A stretch of DNA of 38,755 nucleotides from an uncultured Ectothiorhodospiraceae bacterium (GCA_913056385.1 CAJXND010000018.1:1-38755), one strand, 5' to 3'; shown: positions 9,933-18,385, counted from the stretch's first letter. Numbers and translations: made by a program. The notes: generated from the sequence alone by a model not told the origin.

Positions 9933-11039
9933 ATGCCAATGTACAGCGCCAAGCCGAATGCCCATCATGACGATATTCCCCGTCTGGGCGTGCTAGTCAC
10001 CAACCTCGGGACACCCGATGCGCCCACGACGCCGGCCCTGCGCCGCTATCTGGCCGAGTTCCTGGGTGACCCCCGTGTCGTCGAGATCAATCGCCCACTC
10101 TGGTGGCTGCTCCTGCATGGCGTCATCCTGCGCACGCGGCCGAAAAAATCCGCCGCTGCGTATGCCGAGGTATGGGAGGAAGGCGGCTCGCCGCTGCTCA
10201 CCATCGGCAAGGAACAGACCGAGGGGATTGCCAAGCGTCTGAAGGAACGGCTGGACGGGCCGGTCAGCGTCGAACTCGCCATGCGCTACGGCAACCCGTC
10301 CATCCGGGATGGGCTGCGCAAGCTCCGCGAGGAAGGGGCGGAGCGGATTCTGGTGATGCCGCTCTACCCGCAATACTCCGCCACCACGGTGGGGTCGACC
10401 TACGACGCCGTCTTCGACGAGCTCAAGAAATGGCGGGTCATCCCGGAGCTGCGACTGATCGGCCAGTATCACGACGACCCGCAGTATATCGAATCGCTGG
10501 CCAACACCATTCGCGAGCACTGGGAGGCGCACGGCAAGGCCGAGAAGATGCTTTTCTCCTTCCATGGCATGCCCCGGCGCTACCTGCTGAATGGCGACTT
10601 CTATCACTGCCAGTGCCAGAAAACCGCCCGCCTGGTCGCCGAGCGACTGGGCATGGCAGACGGGGATTGGCAGGTCACCTTCCAGTCGCTTTTCGGGCGC
10701 GAGGTCTGGCTTCAGCCCTACACCGACGAGACGGTCAAGGGCCTCGCCGAGTCGGGAATGGAGAAACTCGACGTGATCTGCCCCGGATTCTCGGCGGATT
10801 GCCTGGAGACGCTCGAGGAAATCGAGGGCGAGAACGCGGAGATCTTCGAGGAAAACGGCGGCGGCGAGTTGCGCTACATCCGCGCGCTCAACGCACGGCC
10901 GGATCATCTCGACATGCTGACCAACCTGGCCATTGATCATCTTCAGGGCTGGCCGGAGGCGAGCCCGGAGGTACGGCGCAACCGGCGCGACCCCAAGGCC
11001 ACCCGGGAGCGGGCCAAGGCCATGGGCTGCGACTACTGA
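9933..11039 (+). CDS. hemH: Ferrochelatase
   Basis: 368 residues from the ATG at 9933. Inserts ferrous iron into protoporphyrin IX in the last step of heme synthesis. Clear motifs: LGVLVTNLGTPDAPT at the N-terminus, EINRPLWW, GSPLLTIGKEQ, VMPLYPQYSATTVGS, the catalytic-His motif FSFHGMPRRYL, GDFYHCQCQKTARL, TFQSLFGREVWLQPYT and CPGFSADCLETLEEI. The open frame extends back to 9825, but conserved homology begins after 9933 and the extra 36 residues look non-family. It lies directly before the LysE-type exporter gene with almost no gap. Heme supply fits with the bd oxidase genes downstream, though there is no operon link. Confidence 0.95.
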   Translation: MPMYSAKPNAHHDDIPRLGVLVTNLGTPDAPTTPALRRYLAEFLGDPRVVEINRPLWWLLLHGVILRTRPKKSAAAYAEVWEEGGSPLLTIGKEQTEGIAKRLKERLDGPVSVELAMRYGNPSIRDGLRKLREEGAERILVMPLYPQYSATTVGSTYDAVFDELKKWRVIPELRLIGQYHDDPQYIESLANTIREHWEAHGKAEKMLFSFHGMPRRYLLNGDFYHCQCQKTARLVAERLGMADGDWQVTFQSLFGREVWLQPYTDETVKGLAESGMEKLDVICPGFSADCLETLEEIEGENAEIFEENGGGELRYIRALNARPDHLDMLTNLAIDHLQGWPEASPEVRRNRRDPKATRERAKAMGCDY

Positions 11040-11059
11040 CCAGCGTTTTTTTTACCGGC

Positions 11060-11656
11060 ATGGCGATGGGCCTCGCGCTCATCGTCGCCATTGGCGCCCA
11101 GAATGCCTTCGTCCTGCGGCAGGGGCTTCTTGGTGAACACGTATTCACCGTCTGCCTGACGTGCGCCCTGTCAGACGCCATCCTGATTACGCTTGGGGTA
11201 ACGGCGTTTGAAGAGGTAACAAACTGGCTCCCCGCGATCGAGCCGATCGCGCGTATCGCCGGGGCGCTCTTTCTGTTCGTTTTCGGTGCCAGGAGCCTCT
11301 GGTCGGCACTTCGCTCACGCCGGGCCCTGCACGCGGACGAGCGAACCGTCATTGGCGTCACCAGGCCTCGCCTTGGCCGCACGCTACTGGCCTGTCTGGC
11401 GATCACGTGGCTGAACCCGCATGTCTATCTCGACACAGTCGTCATGCTGGGGGCGATATCAACCCAATTCGAGGGAGCAAGAGTGGTGTTTGCGAGCGGT
11501 GCGATCACCGGATCGTTTCTGTTTTTCTTCGCCCTCGGATACGGCGCAAGGCCGTTAAGGCCGTTATTCGAACGACCCGCGGCCTGGCGGATACTTGAGG
11601 CCGGCATTGCCGTGATGGTGTGGACGATTGCCGTCGGCCTACTGACGGGACATTGA
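11060..11656 (+). CDS. LysE/ArgO-family amino-acid exporter
   Basis: 198-residue multi-helix membrane protein with the family motif GLALIVAIGAQNAFVLRQGLLGEH near the N-terminus and ITWLNPHVYLDTVVMLGAI in the middle, as in the ArgO/LysE basic amino-acid exporters. The usual first residues of the family (about eight before GMAMG) are encoded upstream in the same frame (codons for TSVFFTG), but no ATG, GTG or TTG precedes them. Either translation begins at the internal ATG 11060, shortening helix 1, or at a CTG at 11036 that overlaps the hemH stop. The very short gap to hemH suggests co-transcription. The exported substrate is inferred from family only. Confidence 0.85.
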   Translation: MAMGLALIVAIGAQNAFVLRQGLLGEHVFTVCLTCALSDAILITLGVTAFEEVTNWLPAIEPIARIAGALFLFVFGARSLWSALRSRRALHADERTVIGVTRPRLGRTLLACLAITWLNPHVYLDTVVMLGAISTQFEGARVVFASGAITGSFLFFFALGYGARPLRPLFERPAAWRILEAGIAVMVWTIAVGLLTGH

Positions 11657-11680
11657 GCGTCACGGGCCGTGGCGAATGGC

Positions 11681-11707
11681 CCGGGGCAGGCAGAGTGCCT
11701 GCCCCGG
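11681..11707. terminator. Strong hairpin between convergent genes
   Basis: ccggggcaggca at 11681-11692 pairs perfectly with tgcctgccccgg at 11696-11707 over a 3-nt loop. It lies between the ends of the exporter gene (plus) and the rhodanese gene (minus). The T-tract is weak on both sides, so it is a probable rather than certain bidirectional terminator. Confidence 0.65.
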
Positions 11708-11715
11708 TTGTGGGC

Positions 11716-12669
11716 CTACTGGCCTATGACCAGTGAACGCTCACCGTCGAGGGTCCACTCGTGAAGCGAACCATCATAGAGGGCAACATCGGCCATCCCG
11801 CCGATCTCCGACATGGCAAACCAGGCCAGCGACGAGACGTGGCCGGAGTTGCAATAGTCGATGATCCGGCCCTCCACGCCCGGCAGCATCGCCGACATGA
11901 TGTCCCGGACCTGGTCGGGAGTACGCCAGTAGACAACGCCCTCACGGGGGGCGACGAAGAGGTTGAACGGGACGGGCCTCGCCGCCGGCAAATGGCCACT
12001 GCCATCCACATAGTCCTTGCTCATCACGCCGGTAAACTGCGGCAGGGGTCGATTATCCACCAGCTGGGCAGACTCCTCCCCGGCGATCACCGCTGCCACC
12101 TCGGCCGTCGTGGCGAGGAGCTCGCCGCGCGGTTCACCGGCTGTGTAACTGCCGCCCCCGGGCGACGCTGCCGGCGAGTCGGAGACCTCGCCACCGGCGG
12201 CGTCCCAGGCCGCGACACCGCCATCCAGAATGGCAACGTTGTCATGGCCGAAGTACTTGAGCTGCCAGTAAAGTCGCGAGGCAACCGTGGCATCACCATA
12301 GACGGTGGTCCCCGCCGGCGCGATGACCACCAGGTCGCCGGCATCCACACCGAGTCCCTGCATGACGGTCTCGAATTGCCCGGCGGTGGGTGCAAGGTAG
12401 CGGATCGTGTCCTTGAGCCCCGGGCGCTCGGTCAGGAACTCCCCCATCCCCACGAACGGTGCGCCAGCGATAAAGCCGGTCTCATCATAGTTCGACGGGC
12501 GACGGGACACATTGATCAGGGTGAGGTCATCCTGATGGTCGAGGGCCCATCCGGCGTCCACCACCGGCCCGATATCGGCCATCGACGTGCCGGACTGTGC
12601 GCCGGCCATCCCGGGGACCGCAATGGCCAGAGCGAGCATCAGGTTTCGCGCGAGTTTTCCGGTTTGCAT
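11716..12669 (-). CDS. Periplasmic two-domain rhodanese (thiosulfate sulfurtransferase-like)
   Basis: 317 residues with an N-terminal signal peptide (LMLALAIAVPGMAGAQ), so exported. It has two rhodanese domains: an inactive-looking first domain (about 40-155) and a C-terminal one with active-site loop DYCNSGHVSSLAW (Cys about 266). Such enzymes move sulfane sulfur to thiol acceptors. GGAGGA seven bases before the ATG at 12667-12669 fixes the start. It is preceded in the same direction by a DsrE-like exported protein and a small DUF2892-type membrane protein, giving a three-gene sulfur-handling cluster. The exact donor and acceptor are unknown. Confidence 0.85.
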   Translation of the reverse strand: MQTGKLARNLMLALAIAVPGMAGAQSGTSMADIGPVVDAGWALDHQDDLTLINVSRRPSNYDETGFIAGAPFVGMGEFLTERPGLKDTIRYLAPTAGQFETVMQGLGVDAGDLVVIAPAGTTVYGDATVASRLYWQLKYFGHDNVAILDGGVAAWDAAGGEVSDSPAASPGGGSYTAGEPRGELLATTAEVAAVIAGEESAQLVDNRPLPQFTGVMSKDYVDGSGHLPAARPVPFNLFVAPREGVVYWRTPDQVRDIMSAMLPGVEGRIIDYCNSGHVSSLAWFAMSEIGGMADVALYDGSLHEWTLDGERSLVIGQ

Positions 12670-12689
12670 GGGATCGTCCTCCGCGAATA

Positions 12690-13127
12690 TCAGAACGTGA
12701 AAAGACGGATGGCCGGATTGGCGACGAGCTCACCAATGGCCGGTGGCTGGGCAACGCCAACCCCTTCGATGAGGTCGGTCTCGGTGTACTCGCGGTTGGG
12801 CAGGTAAATGGCACAGACATCGACGGTCACACCGTTATTGACCAGGCCCTGAATCATCTGCGCCGGGCTCGCATCAGGGCCACGCAGCGTCTCGGACTCA
12901 GCGACCTCCGAGCGCACCGCCAGGTCACCGGCGTCATCACAGAGCAGAACCTGCGGCGACGCCCCTTTCTGCTGGGCCTGCATGGTCAGGATCAGGGCCA
13001 TGGCCTGCGTCTCATCCTCATCACTGGTGATGATGGTGAGCATGTCGGCATCGTTCTGCGCCATGGCGACGCTGGAGAAGAGCGCCAGCAGCAGGGTGGC
13101 CGTCAGGGATTTGATCGACTTCATCAT
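12690..13127 (-). CDS. Exported DsrE/DsrF-like protein
   Basis: 145 residues with a signal peptide (SLTATLLLALFSSVAMA). The mature part (DMLTIITSDEDETQAMALILTMQAQQKGASPQVLLCDDAGDLA, then SPAQMIQGLVNNGVTVDVCAIYLPNREYTETDLIEGVGVA) has the DsrE fold, with two cysteines: one in LLCDD and one in VDVCAIYLP, where DsrE-like sulfur carriers often have their reactive Cys. AGGA lies five bases before the first of two tandem ATGs (13125-13127, 13122-13124). Only 20 nt separate it from the rhodanese gene, so it is probably a sulfur-relay partner of that enzyme. Confidence 0.8.
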   Translation of the reverse strand: MMKSIKSLTATLLLALFSSVAMAQNDADMLTIITSDEDETQAMALILTMQAQQKGASPQVLLCDDAGDLAVRSEVAESETLRGPDASPAQMIQGLVNNGVTVDVCAIYLPNREYTETDLIEGVGVAQPPAIGELVANPAIRLFTF

Positions 13128-13151
13128 TGGATTCCTCGTATGATCAACGTT

Positions 13152-13352
13152 TCAGTGCTGGGCTTTGCGTCCGCAAGTGTTGAGACCGAAAATGCCGTAG
13201 GCCGGACAGTAGCTGACGACCGATGTGGCAAGTGGCACCAGGCCGATCCAGCCCCAGGCCATGCCCTGGCCGAAGACCGCCATGGCAATGAGAGCCAGTC
13301 CCACAATGGCGCGAACGATGCGATCGGCGGAACCGACGTTTTGTTTGAACAT
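13152..13352 (-). CDS. Small DUF2892 (YgaP-type) inner-membrane protein
   Basis: 66 residues from the ATG at 13350-13352, which has AAGGAG eight bases upstream; a GTG three codons earlier is the only other choice. Two hydrophobic helices (IVRAIVGLALIAMAVFGQ and GWIGLVPLATSVVSYCPAYGIFG) and the family motif YCPAYGIFGLNTC with its two Cys residues identify DUF2892. The same domain forms the membrane part of the YgaP rhodanese in E. coli, which fits the rhodanese and DsrE-like genes directly downstream. First gene of the minus-strand sulfur cluster. Confidence 0.8.
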   Translation of the reverse strand: MFKQNVGSADRIVRAIVGLALIAMAVFGQGMAWGWIGLVPLATSVVSYCPAYGIFGLNTCGRKAQH

Positions 13353-13435
13353 GAGGTGCACTCCTTTGATCCAATTCGGTCAATGCCTCTGGACATTGAC
13401 CCCAGTAGGCGCGCCTGCTCATCAGGCGATCAGTG

Positions 13436-14155
13436 ATGAAGTCACATAACTTCGGACAGACCATGCATAAACATGATCCGCGTCATGTCCCTGACGCCCC
13501 GCCACCCGCCTTTGCAGAGCTTGACCAGAGCACCTGGAGCGAGCTGAGGCGGGCCGCTCAGCAGCTGACCCTGCCGGCGGGGACCTCGGTGTTTGGACCC
13601 GGCGATGAATGCCAAGGGCTGCCGCTGGTACTCAACGGTGAAATCCGTGTCCAGATGGTGGGTGCATCGGGGAACGAAATCGTCCTTTATCGAATCAAAG
13701 GGGGTGAATTGTGCCCGCTCTCCGTGGCGTGTCTGCTCACGCAAGGCAGTCACCAGTCGGAAGCGGTTGTCGAGGAAGACAGCGAGGTGCTGCTCATTCC
13801 GGTCGCCTTGACGGAGCGGCTGATGAACGACGCAGCCGGGTTCCGGCAGGCCGTGCTCGAGAGCTATGGCCAGCGACTGCAGTCACTGATGCTGGTGATC
13901 GAGGAGGTCGCCTTCCGGCGGCTTGACCAGCGCCTGGCCGAGCGGCTGCTTGAGCGCCAGCGCGACGGTCAACTATCGATCACACATCAGGATCTGGCAG
14001 TGGAACTGGGTACGGCGAGGGAAGTGGTCAGCCGTCTTCTGAAGGAATTCGAGCGGCGGGGACTGGTCAACCTGGAGCGTGGTCTCATCACCATCATCAA
14101 TCCGACGGCCCTGAGTGACGTGGGGCGGGTGCAGGCCGGTAAGGCGAGCGCCTGA
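13436..14155 (+). CDS. Crp/Fnr-family transcription regulator
   Basis: About 239 residues from the ATG at 13436; a GTG one codon earlier is possible, and the ATG at 13463 is another option. It has a cyclic-nucleotide-binding-like beta roll (about 25-135: LTLPAGTSVFGPGDECQGLPLVLNGEIRVQMVG) and a winged helix at the C-terminus (SITHQDLAVELGTAREVVSRLLKEFERRGLV). The N-terminal Cys cluster of oxygen-sensing FNR is absent, although three Cys residues sit in the sensor domain (DEC, ELC, VAC). It is divergent from the sulfur cluster (84 nt between starts) and just upstream of cydABDC, so either could be its target. I see no clear FNR-type palindrome in either gap. Confidence 0.85.
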   Translation: MKSHNFGQTMHKHDPRHVPDAPPPAFAELDQSTWSELRRAAQQLTLPAGTSVFGPGDECQGLPLVLNGEIRVQMVGASGNEIVLYRIKGGELCPLSVACLLTQGSHQSEAVVEEDSEVLLIPVALTERLMNDAAGFRQAVLESYGQRLQSLMLVIEEVAFRRLDQRLAERLLERQRDGQLSITHQDLAVELGTAREVVSRLLKEFERRGLVNLERGLITIINPTALSDVGRVQAGKASA

Positions 14156-14168
14156 GACGGCACGCAAC

Positions 14169-14214
14169 GTCGTCCTGCGGGACGACACCGAGAACCGGGC
14201 ACGCAGGGCGTGCC
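14169..14214 (+). promoter_or_regulatory. Two tandem hairpins in front of cydA
   Basis: gtcgtcc (14169-14175) pairs with ggacgac (14180-14186), and ggcacgc (14198-14204) pairs with gcgtgcc (14208-14214). Both lie in the 87-base gap between the regulator gene and cydA. No T-tract follows, so leader structures or operators are as likely as termination. Confidence 0.4.
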
Positions 14215-14242
14215 TCAGACATGCAATACAGAGGCAGGTGTC

Positions 14243-15664
14243 ATGGAGTTCGATCCGCTGCTGATCTCGCGAATCCAGTTCGCGTTTGTCGTGTCCTTTC
14301 ACGCGATATTCCCGGTGTTCACCATCGGCCTGGCATCCTATATCGCGCTGCTTGAGGGCCTTCACTTCAAGACCGGCAATCCGGCCTGGGCTCAACTCTC
14401 CCGCTTCTGGACCAAGGTATTCGCCGTTGCCTTCGGAATGGGCGTTGTCTCGGGCATCGTGATGTCGTTCCAGTTCGGCACCAACTGGAGCAATTTCGCC
14501 CAGATGTCGGCGAACTTCCTCGGGCCGATCCTCAGTTATGAGGTCGTCACTGCTTTCTTCCTGGAGGCCGCGTTCCTGGGTGTACTGCTCTTCGGCCGCG
14601 ACAAGGTACCCCGGGGCACACATCTTTTTGCCGCGATCATGGTGGCCCTCGGCACCTTCATCTCCTCGTTCTGGATTCTGGTGGCCAACAGCTGGATGCA
14701 TACGCCGGCCGGCGTCGAATTCCAGGACGGCATGCTGCATGTCCGCAGCTGGGCCGAGGCGATCTTCAACCCGTCGTTCCCCTACCGCTTCACACACATG
14801 GCGGTGGCAAGCTTCCTGACCGGGAGCTTCGTGGTGGCTGGTGTGAGCGCCTGGTATCTGCTCAAGGGACACATGGTCGAGGCCAACCGCAAGGCGCTCT
14901 CCATGTGCCTCTGGATGATCCTGTTCCTGGCCCCGGCCCAGGCGGTCATCGGCGACTTCCATGGCATCAATACGCTGGAGTATCAGCCGATCAAGGTGGC
15001 CGCGATGGAGGGCAACTGGGAGCGGCAGGCCGGTGCTCCTCTGCTGCTCTTTGCCCTGCCCGATCAGGCCGCACAGGAAAACCGGTTTGAAATCGGCATC
15101 CCCAAGCTCGCCAGCTTCATCCTCACGCACGATGCCAATGGCGTCATACCGGGGATCAGCGAGGTTGCACCGCAGGATCAGCCACCGGTCTCCATCGTCT
15201 TCTGGTCGTTCAGAATCATGGTCGGTATCGGCTTCCTGATGATTGCATTCGGTATTTGGGGCCTCGTACTTCGGCTGCGCGGGCGGCTCTACGAGCCGGG
15301 GTTCTTTCATCGCGTGCTGCCGCTGATGATCGCTGCGCCCTTTGTCGCTGTGCTGGCCGGCTGGTTCACCACCGAGTCGGGCCGTGCACCGTGGCTGGTA
15401 TACGGAATGATCAACTTCTCGGAGGGGGTCACACCGTCGCTCACCGGCTGGATGGCGATGGTGAGCCTTGTTGGCTACATGTCCGTCTATGCCGTGGTGT
15501 ACGCCTCCGGCGGGTACTACCTCTGGCGACTCGTTCAGGGCGGCATGGCGGATGTCGAGCCGGGCAGCAGCGAACCCGGCGCCCATCCCAAGCGGCCGTT
15601 GTCGGCCGGGGGGCCGATTGGTGATACCGCCCCCGCGGCACCGGCCAGGGGAGACTGGACATGA
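14243..15664 (+). CDS. cydA: Cytochrome bd-type quinol oxidase subunit I (CIO type)
   Basis: 473 residues from the ATG at 14243. It is the heme-bearing subunit that oxidises ubiquinol and reduces oxygen in the inner membrane. Expected ligands are present: H20 (SFHAIFP), E100 and E108 (SYEVVTAFFLEAAF), H185 (YRFTHMAVASF) and M389 (WLVYGMI). The quinol motif, GRQPW in E. coli, reads GRAPW here (380-384), and the Q-loop is short, both typical of the cyanide-insensitive CioA branch. The stop overlaps cydB by ATGA (15661-15664). The extended C-terminal tail (about 440-473) is rich in Gly/Pro/Ala. The 537-codon minus-strand frame across it is antisense shadow. Confidence 0.95.
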   Translation: MEFDPLLISRIQFAFVVSFHAIFPVFTIGLASYIALLEGLHFKTGNPAWAQLSRFWTKVFAVAFGMGVVSGIVMSFQFGTNWSNFAQMSANFLGPILSYEVVTAFFLEAAFLGVLLFGRDKVPRGTHLFAAIMVALGTFISSFWILVANSWMHTPAGVEFQDGMLHVRSWAEAIFNPSFPYRFTHMAVASFLTGSFVVAGVSAWYLLKGHMVEANRKALSMCLWMILFLAPAQAVIGDFHGINTLEYQPIKVAAMEGNWERQAGAPLLLFALPDQAAQENRFEIGIPKLASFILTHDANGVIPGISEVAPQDQPPVSIVFWSFRIMVGIGFLMIAFGIWGLVLRLRGRLYEPGFFHRVLPLMIAAPFVAVLAGWFTTESGRAPWLVYGMINFSEGVTPSLTGWMAMVSLVGYMSVYAVVYASGGYYLWRLVQGGMADVEPGSSEPGAHPKRPLSAGGPIGDTAPAAPARGDWT

Positions 15665-16659
15665 TCGACTTCACCATGATCTGGGCGATCATCATCGCCT
15701 TTGGTGTGATCATGTACGTCCTCATGGATGGCTTCGATCTGGGGGTTGGGATTCTCTATCCCTTCGCCCCGGACGAGGAATCGCGTGACGTCATGATGAA
15801 CTCCGTGGCACCGGTCTGGGATGGCAACGAGACCTGGCTGGTGCTGGGTGGTGCCGGGCTGCTTGGCGCTTTCCCACTGGTCTACTCCGTGCTGCTGCCT
15901 GCGCTCTACCTGGGGGTGTTCCTGCTGCTTGCCGGCCTGATCTTCCGCGGCGTGGCCTTCGAGTTCCGGTTCAAGGCAAGTCCGGCGAAAAAGGGTTGGT
16001 GGAGCGCGGCCTTCGCCGGCGGATCCACGGTTGCGGCACTGGCGCAGGGTATCGTGGTCGGTGCCTATATCCAGGGCTTTGAGACGGAGAATTTCGCCTA
16101 CGTCGGCGGGGCCTTTGACTGGCTGACACCCTTCTCGGTGCTGACCGGGATCGGGCTCGTACTCGGCTATGCGCTGCTGGGCAGCACCTGGCTGATCATG
16201 AAAACCGAAGGCCCGGTGCAGGAGTGGGCCTACCGGCTGACGCCGAAGCTATTGGGTGGCGTCCTGGGCGTATTCCTGATTATCAGCTTCTGGACGCCAC
16301 TGGTGGACGAGTTCGTTCGCGATCGCTGGTTCAGTCACCTTTTCTCCATCTGGCTCCTGCCCGCCGGCGCCCTGGCCTGCGCCTGGCTGATCCTGCGCTC
16401 CGTGCGCAACCGGGCCGAAGGCCTGCCATTCGTGGCGACCATGGGGCTTTTCATCTTTACCTACCTGGGACTGCTGGCCAGCAAGTGGCCTTACGTGGTC
16501 CCGCCGGACTACACCCTCTACGACGCTGCATCGGCGCGCGAGTCGCAGATGTTCCTCCTGCTGGGTGTGCTCTTCGTCATACCGGTAGTGCTTGCCTACA
16601 CCGCCTGGACCTACTGGGTCTTCCGCGGCAAAGTGCGGCCCGGCGAGGGATACCACTAG
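15661..16659 (+). CDS. cydB: Cytochrome bd-type quinol oxidase subunit II
   Basis: 332 residues, about eight membrane helices. Family motifs: MYVLMDGFDLGVGILYPF near the N-terminus, VAPVWDGNETWLVLGGAGLLGAFP, and LGSTWLIMKTEG in the middle. It partners CydA in the inner membrane. It is coupled to cydA by an ATGA overlap and followed four bases later by cydD. No small cydX-like ORF lies between cydB and cydD, in keeping with a CIO-type enzyme. Confidence 0.95.
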   Translation: MIDFTMIWAIIIAFGVIMYVLMDGFDLGVGILYPFAPDEESRDVMMNSVAPVWDGNETWLVLGGAGLLGAFPLVYSVLLPALYLGVFLLLAGLIFRGVAFEFRFKASPAKKGWWSAAFAGGSTVAALAQGIVVGAYIQGFETENFAYVGGAFDWLTPFSVLTGIGLVLGYALLGSTWLIMKTEGPVQEWAYRLTPKLLGGVLGVFLIISFWTPLVDEFVRDRWFSHLFSIWLLPAGALACAWLILRSVRNRAEGLPFVATMGLFIFTYLGLLASKWPYVVPPDYTLYDAASARESQMFLLLGVLFVIPVVLAYTAWTYWVFRGKVRPGEGYH

Positions 16660-16663
16660 CGAA

Positions 16664-18385
16664 ATGACACCCGCCGCATGGCTCGCCCGGGAAGGCCGGG
16701 CGGTCACCCACAGGTTGCGGCTTGCCGCTCTGTACGGGGTTATCGAGGGCCTGTTGATCATCACCCAGGCGGGTCTGATCGCCTGGCTCGTTCATCGGGT
16801 GGTGATGGCGGGTGCCAGCCTGAACGCCATGCTGGCACCCGCCATGATCCTCGTGCTGGTTGTCCTGCTCCGTCCGGTGGCGCAGATTCTGCGCGCTCGG
16901 GCATCCATCGAGGCCTCGAGCCGGGTGAGACAGCGCGTGCGCTCGCGGCTGATCGACCATGCCGAGTCCCTGGGACCCGCTGGCCTTGCCGCCCGGGACA
17001 CCGGAGAAACCGCCAGCCAGCTGACCGAACAGATCAGCGCCCTGGATGGCTACTATTCGCGCTATCGACCGCAAATGACGGTGGCCGCGGTGATTCCGCT
17101 CGTCATTGCGATCACGGCATTCACGCAGGACTGGATCGCGGCTGTTTTCCTCGTCGTCTCGGCACCGCTCATCCCGCTTTTCATGGCGCTGGTCGGCATG
17201 GGGGCGGAACGTCTCAACCGCGATCAGTTCGAGTCGGTCGCCCGGCTGTCGGGGCAGTTTCTGGATCGCGTCCGTGGCCTGACCACCCTGCGCCTGTTCG
17301 GTCGGGTGCAAGACGCCACGGACGGTATTCTCGCCGGTTCAGACGAGTACAGGCAGCGCAGTATGCGGGTACTGCGTGTCGCCTTCCTGTCCTCGGCGGT
17401 GCTCGAGTTCTTCGCCTCCGTGGCGATCGCGGTGATCGCCATCTATATCGGTTTCGGCCTGCTGGGTTATATCGAGTTCGGCCCGGCGCCGGAGCTCACG
17501 CTGTTCAGCGGCCTGTTCGTGCTATTGCTCGCCCCCGAGTTTTTCCAGCCACTCCGCACGCTGGCTCAGCATTACCACGACCGCGCCACAGCGCTGGGGG
17601 CAGCGGAACTGCTGATGGGGTTCGAGGCCGAGGCTGAAACAGAGGCTGAGGATGGAGGCAGGACGGAGGCGGAAGCTCAATCCGCACCCGGCGAAACACT
17701 TCGGCAGGCAGCACCCGCCGCGACCGCCCGGACACCGGACGGACATCAGGGGCTCCGTGCGATTGATCTGAAACTCGAGCGTCCGGGTCGGGGGATCGTA
17801 CTGGAAGTCGCCGAGCTGGTCGCCGATCCGGGAGAGCGGGTGCTGATCGAGGGCCCCTCCGGTACCGGCAAGACGACATTGCTGCTCGCGCTGGCCGGGC
17901 TGCTCTCACCCGCCACCGGCGAGATCCGGCGCCCCTCGACTGATCAGCGGACGGGCTGGCTTGGTGCCCCCCCGTTCATCGCCAGTGCGACCCTGCGCGA
18001 AAACATCCGTCTGGGCTATCCAGACGCGAGCGACGATGCGCTGGAGGCGGCCGCGAACCGCGCCGGCGTCATCGAATTCGCCGAGCGACTCCCGGCCGGG
18101 CTTGATACCGGCGTTGGTGAGCGAGGCGTCGGTCTGTCCGGGGGACAGGCACAACGCGTGGCCCTGGCCAGGGCATTTGTCTCGCCGGCGCCGCTGATCC
18201 TGCTCGATGAACCGACGGCAGCCCTCGACGCTGAAACAGAGCGTTATGTCGTCGACGGGTTGGGTGCCCTGGCCGCCGAGGGGCGCATCATCGTCATTGC
18301 CAGCCACGACCGGGCGCTGCGAGACAGCGCAGAGCGCCGCTACCGGATCCGCCATGCGCGACTGGAGCCTGTCGTCGATGCATGA
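16664..18385 (+). CDS. cydD: Heme/thiol ABC exporter subunit CydD
   Basis: 573 residues from the ATG at 16664; earlier in-frame starts lie inside cydB. It has an N-terminal six-helix membrane domain (about 20-310) and a C-terminal ATPase with Walker A GPSGTGKTTLL, signature LSGGQAQRVALARAF and Walker B LILLDEPTAALD. CydDC is needed for assembly of bd oxidases, exporting thiols or handling heme, which fits its place behind cydAB. A linker of about 45 residues between the two domains is unusually rich in Glu/Ala/Thr. The signature motif is encoded partly by GGGACAGGCAC (18142-18152), and a perfect 15-bp inverted repeat lies in an early helix-coding region (16805-16845). Confidence 0.93.
   Translation: MTPAAWLAREGRAVTHRLRLAALYGVIEGLLIITQAGLIAWLVHRVVMAGASLNAMLAPAMILVLVVLLRPVAQILRARASIEASSRVRQRVRSRLIDHAESLGPAGLAARDTGETASQLTEQISALDGYYSRYRPQMTVAAVIPLVIAITAFTQDWIAAVFLVVSAPLIPLFMALVGMGAERLNRDQFESVARLSGQFLDRVRGLTTLRLFGRVQDATDGILAGSDEYRQRSMRVLRVAFLSSAVLEFFASVAIAVIAIYIGFGLLGYIEFGPAPELTLFSGLFVLLLAPEFFQPLRTLAQHYHDRATALGAAELLMGFEAEAETEAEDGGRTEAEAQSAPGETLRQAAPAATARTPDGHQGLRAIDLKLERPGRGIVLEVAELVADPGERVLIEGPSGTGKTTLLLALAGLLSPATGEIRRPSTDQRTGWLGAPPFIASATLRENIRLGYPDASDDALEAAANRAGVIEFAERLPAGLDTGVGERGVGLSGGQAQRVALARAFVSPAPLILLDEPTAALDAETERYVVDGLGALAAEGRIIVIASHDRALRDSAERRYRIRHARLEPVVDA
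16805..16845. repeat. Perfect 15-bp inverted repeat inside cydD
   Basis: atggcgggtgccagc (16805-16819) pairs exactly with gctggcacccgccat (16831-16845), leaving an 11-nt loop. It lies within codons for MAGASLNAMLAPAM. An exact 15-bp arm is unlikely by chance in a window of this size, and the hairpin would form in the mRNA about 140 nt after the cydD start. Confidence 0.6.
18142..18152 (+). repeat. GGGACAGGCAC copy in cydD
   Basis: Sense copy encoding GQA within the conserved ABC signature LSGGQAQ. The protein sequence is family-typical here, so this copy may be coincidental. Confidence 0.7.

Noticed and set aside
9993-10940. 315-codon minus-strand open frame
   Set aside because: Antisense to ferrochelatase; shadow.
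13361-13435. FNR-box in the gap between the DUF2892 gene and the Crp/Fnr gene
   Set aside because: TTGAT and GTCAA half-sites near 13367-13384 are eight bases apart rather than four, so they do not form a normal site.
13973-15586. 537-codon minus-strand open frame
   Set aside because: Lies antisense to the unmistakable cydA gene and has His/Asp/Glu/Arg-rich composition without family motifs; a high-GC shadow.
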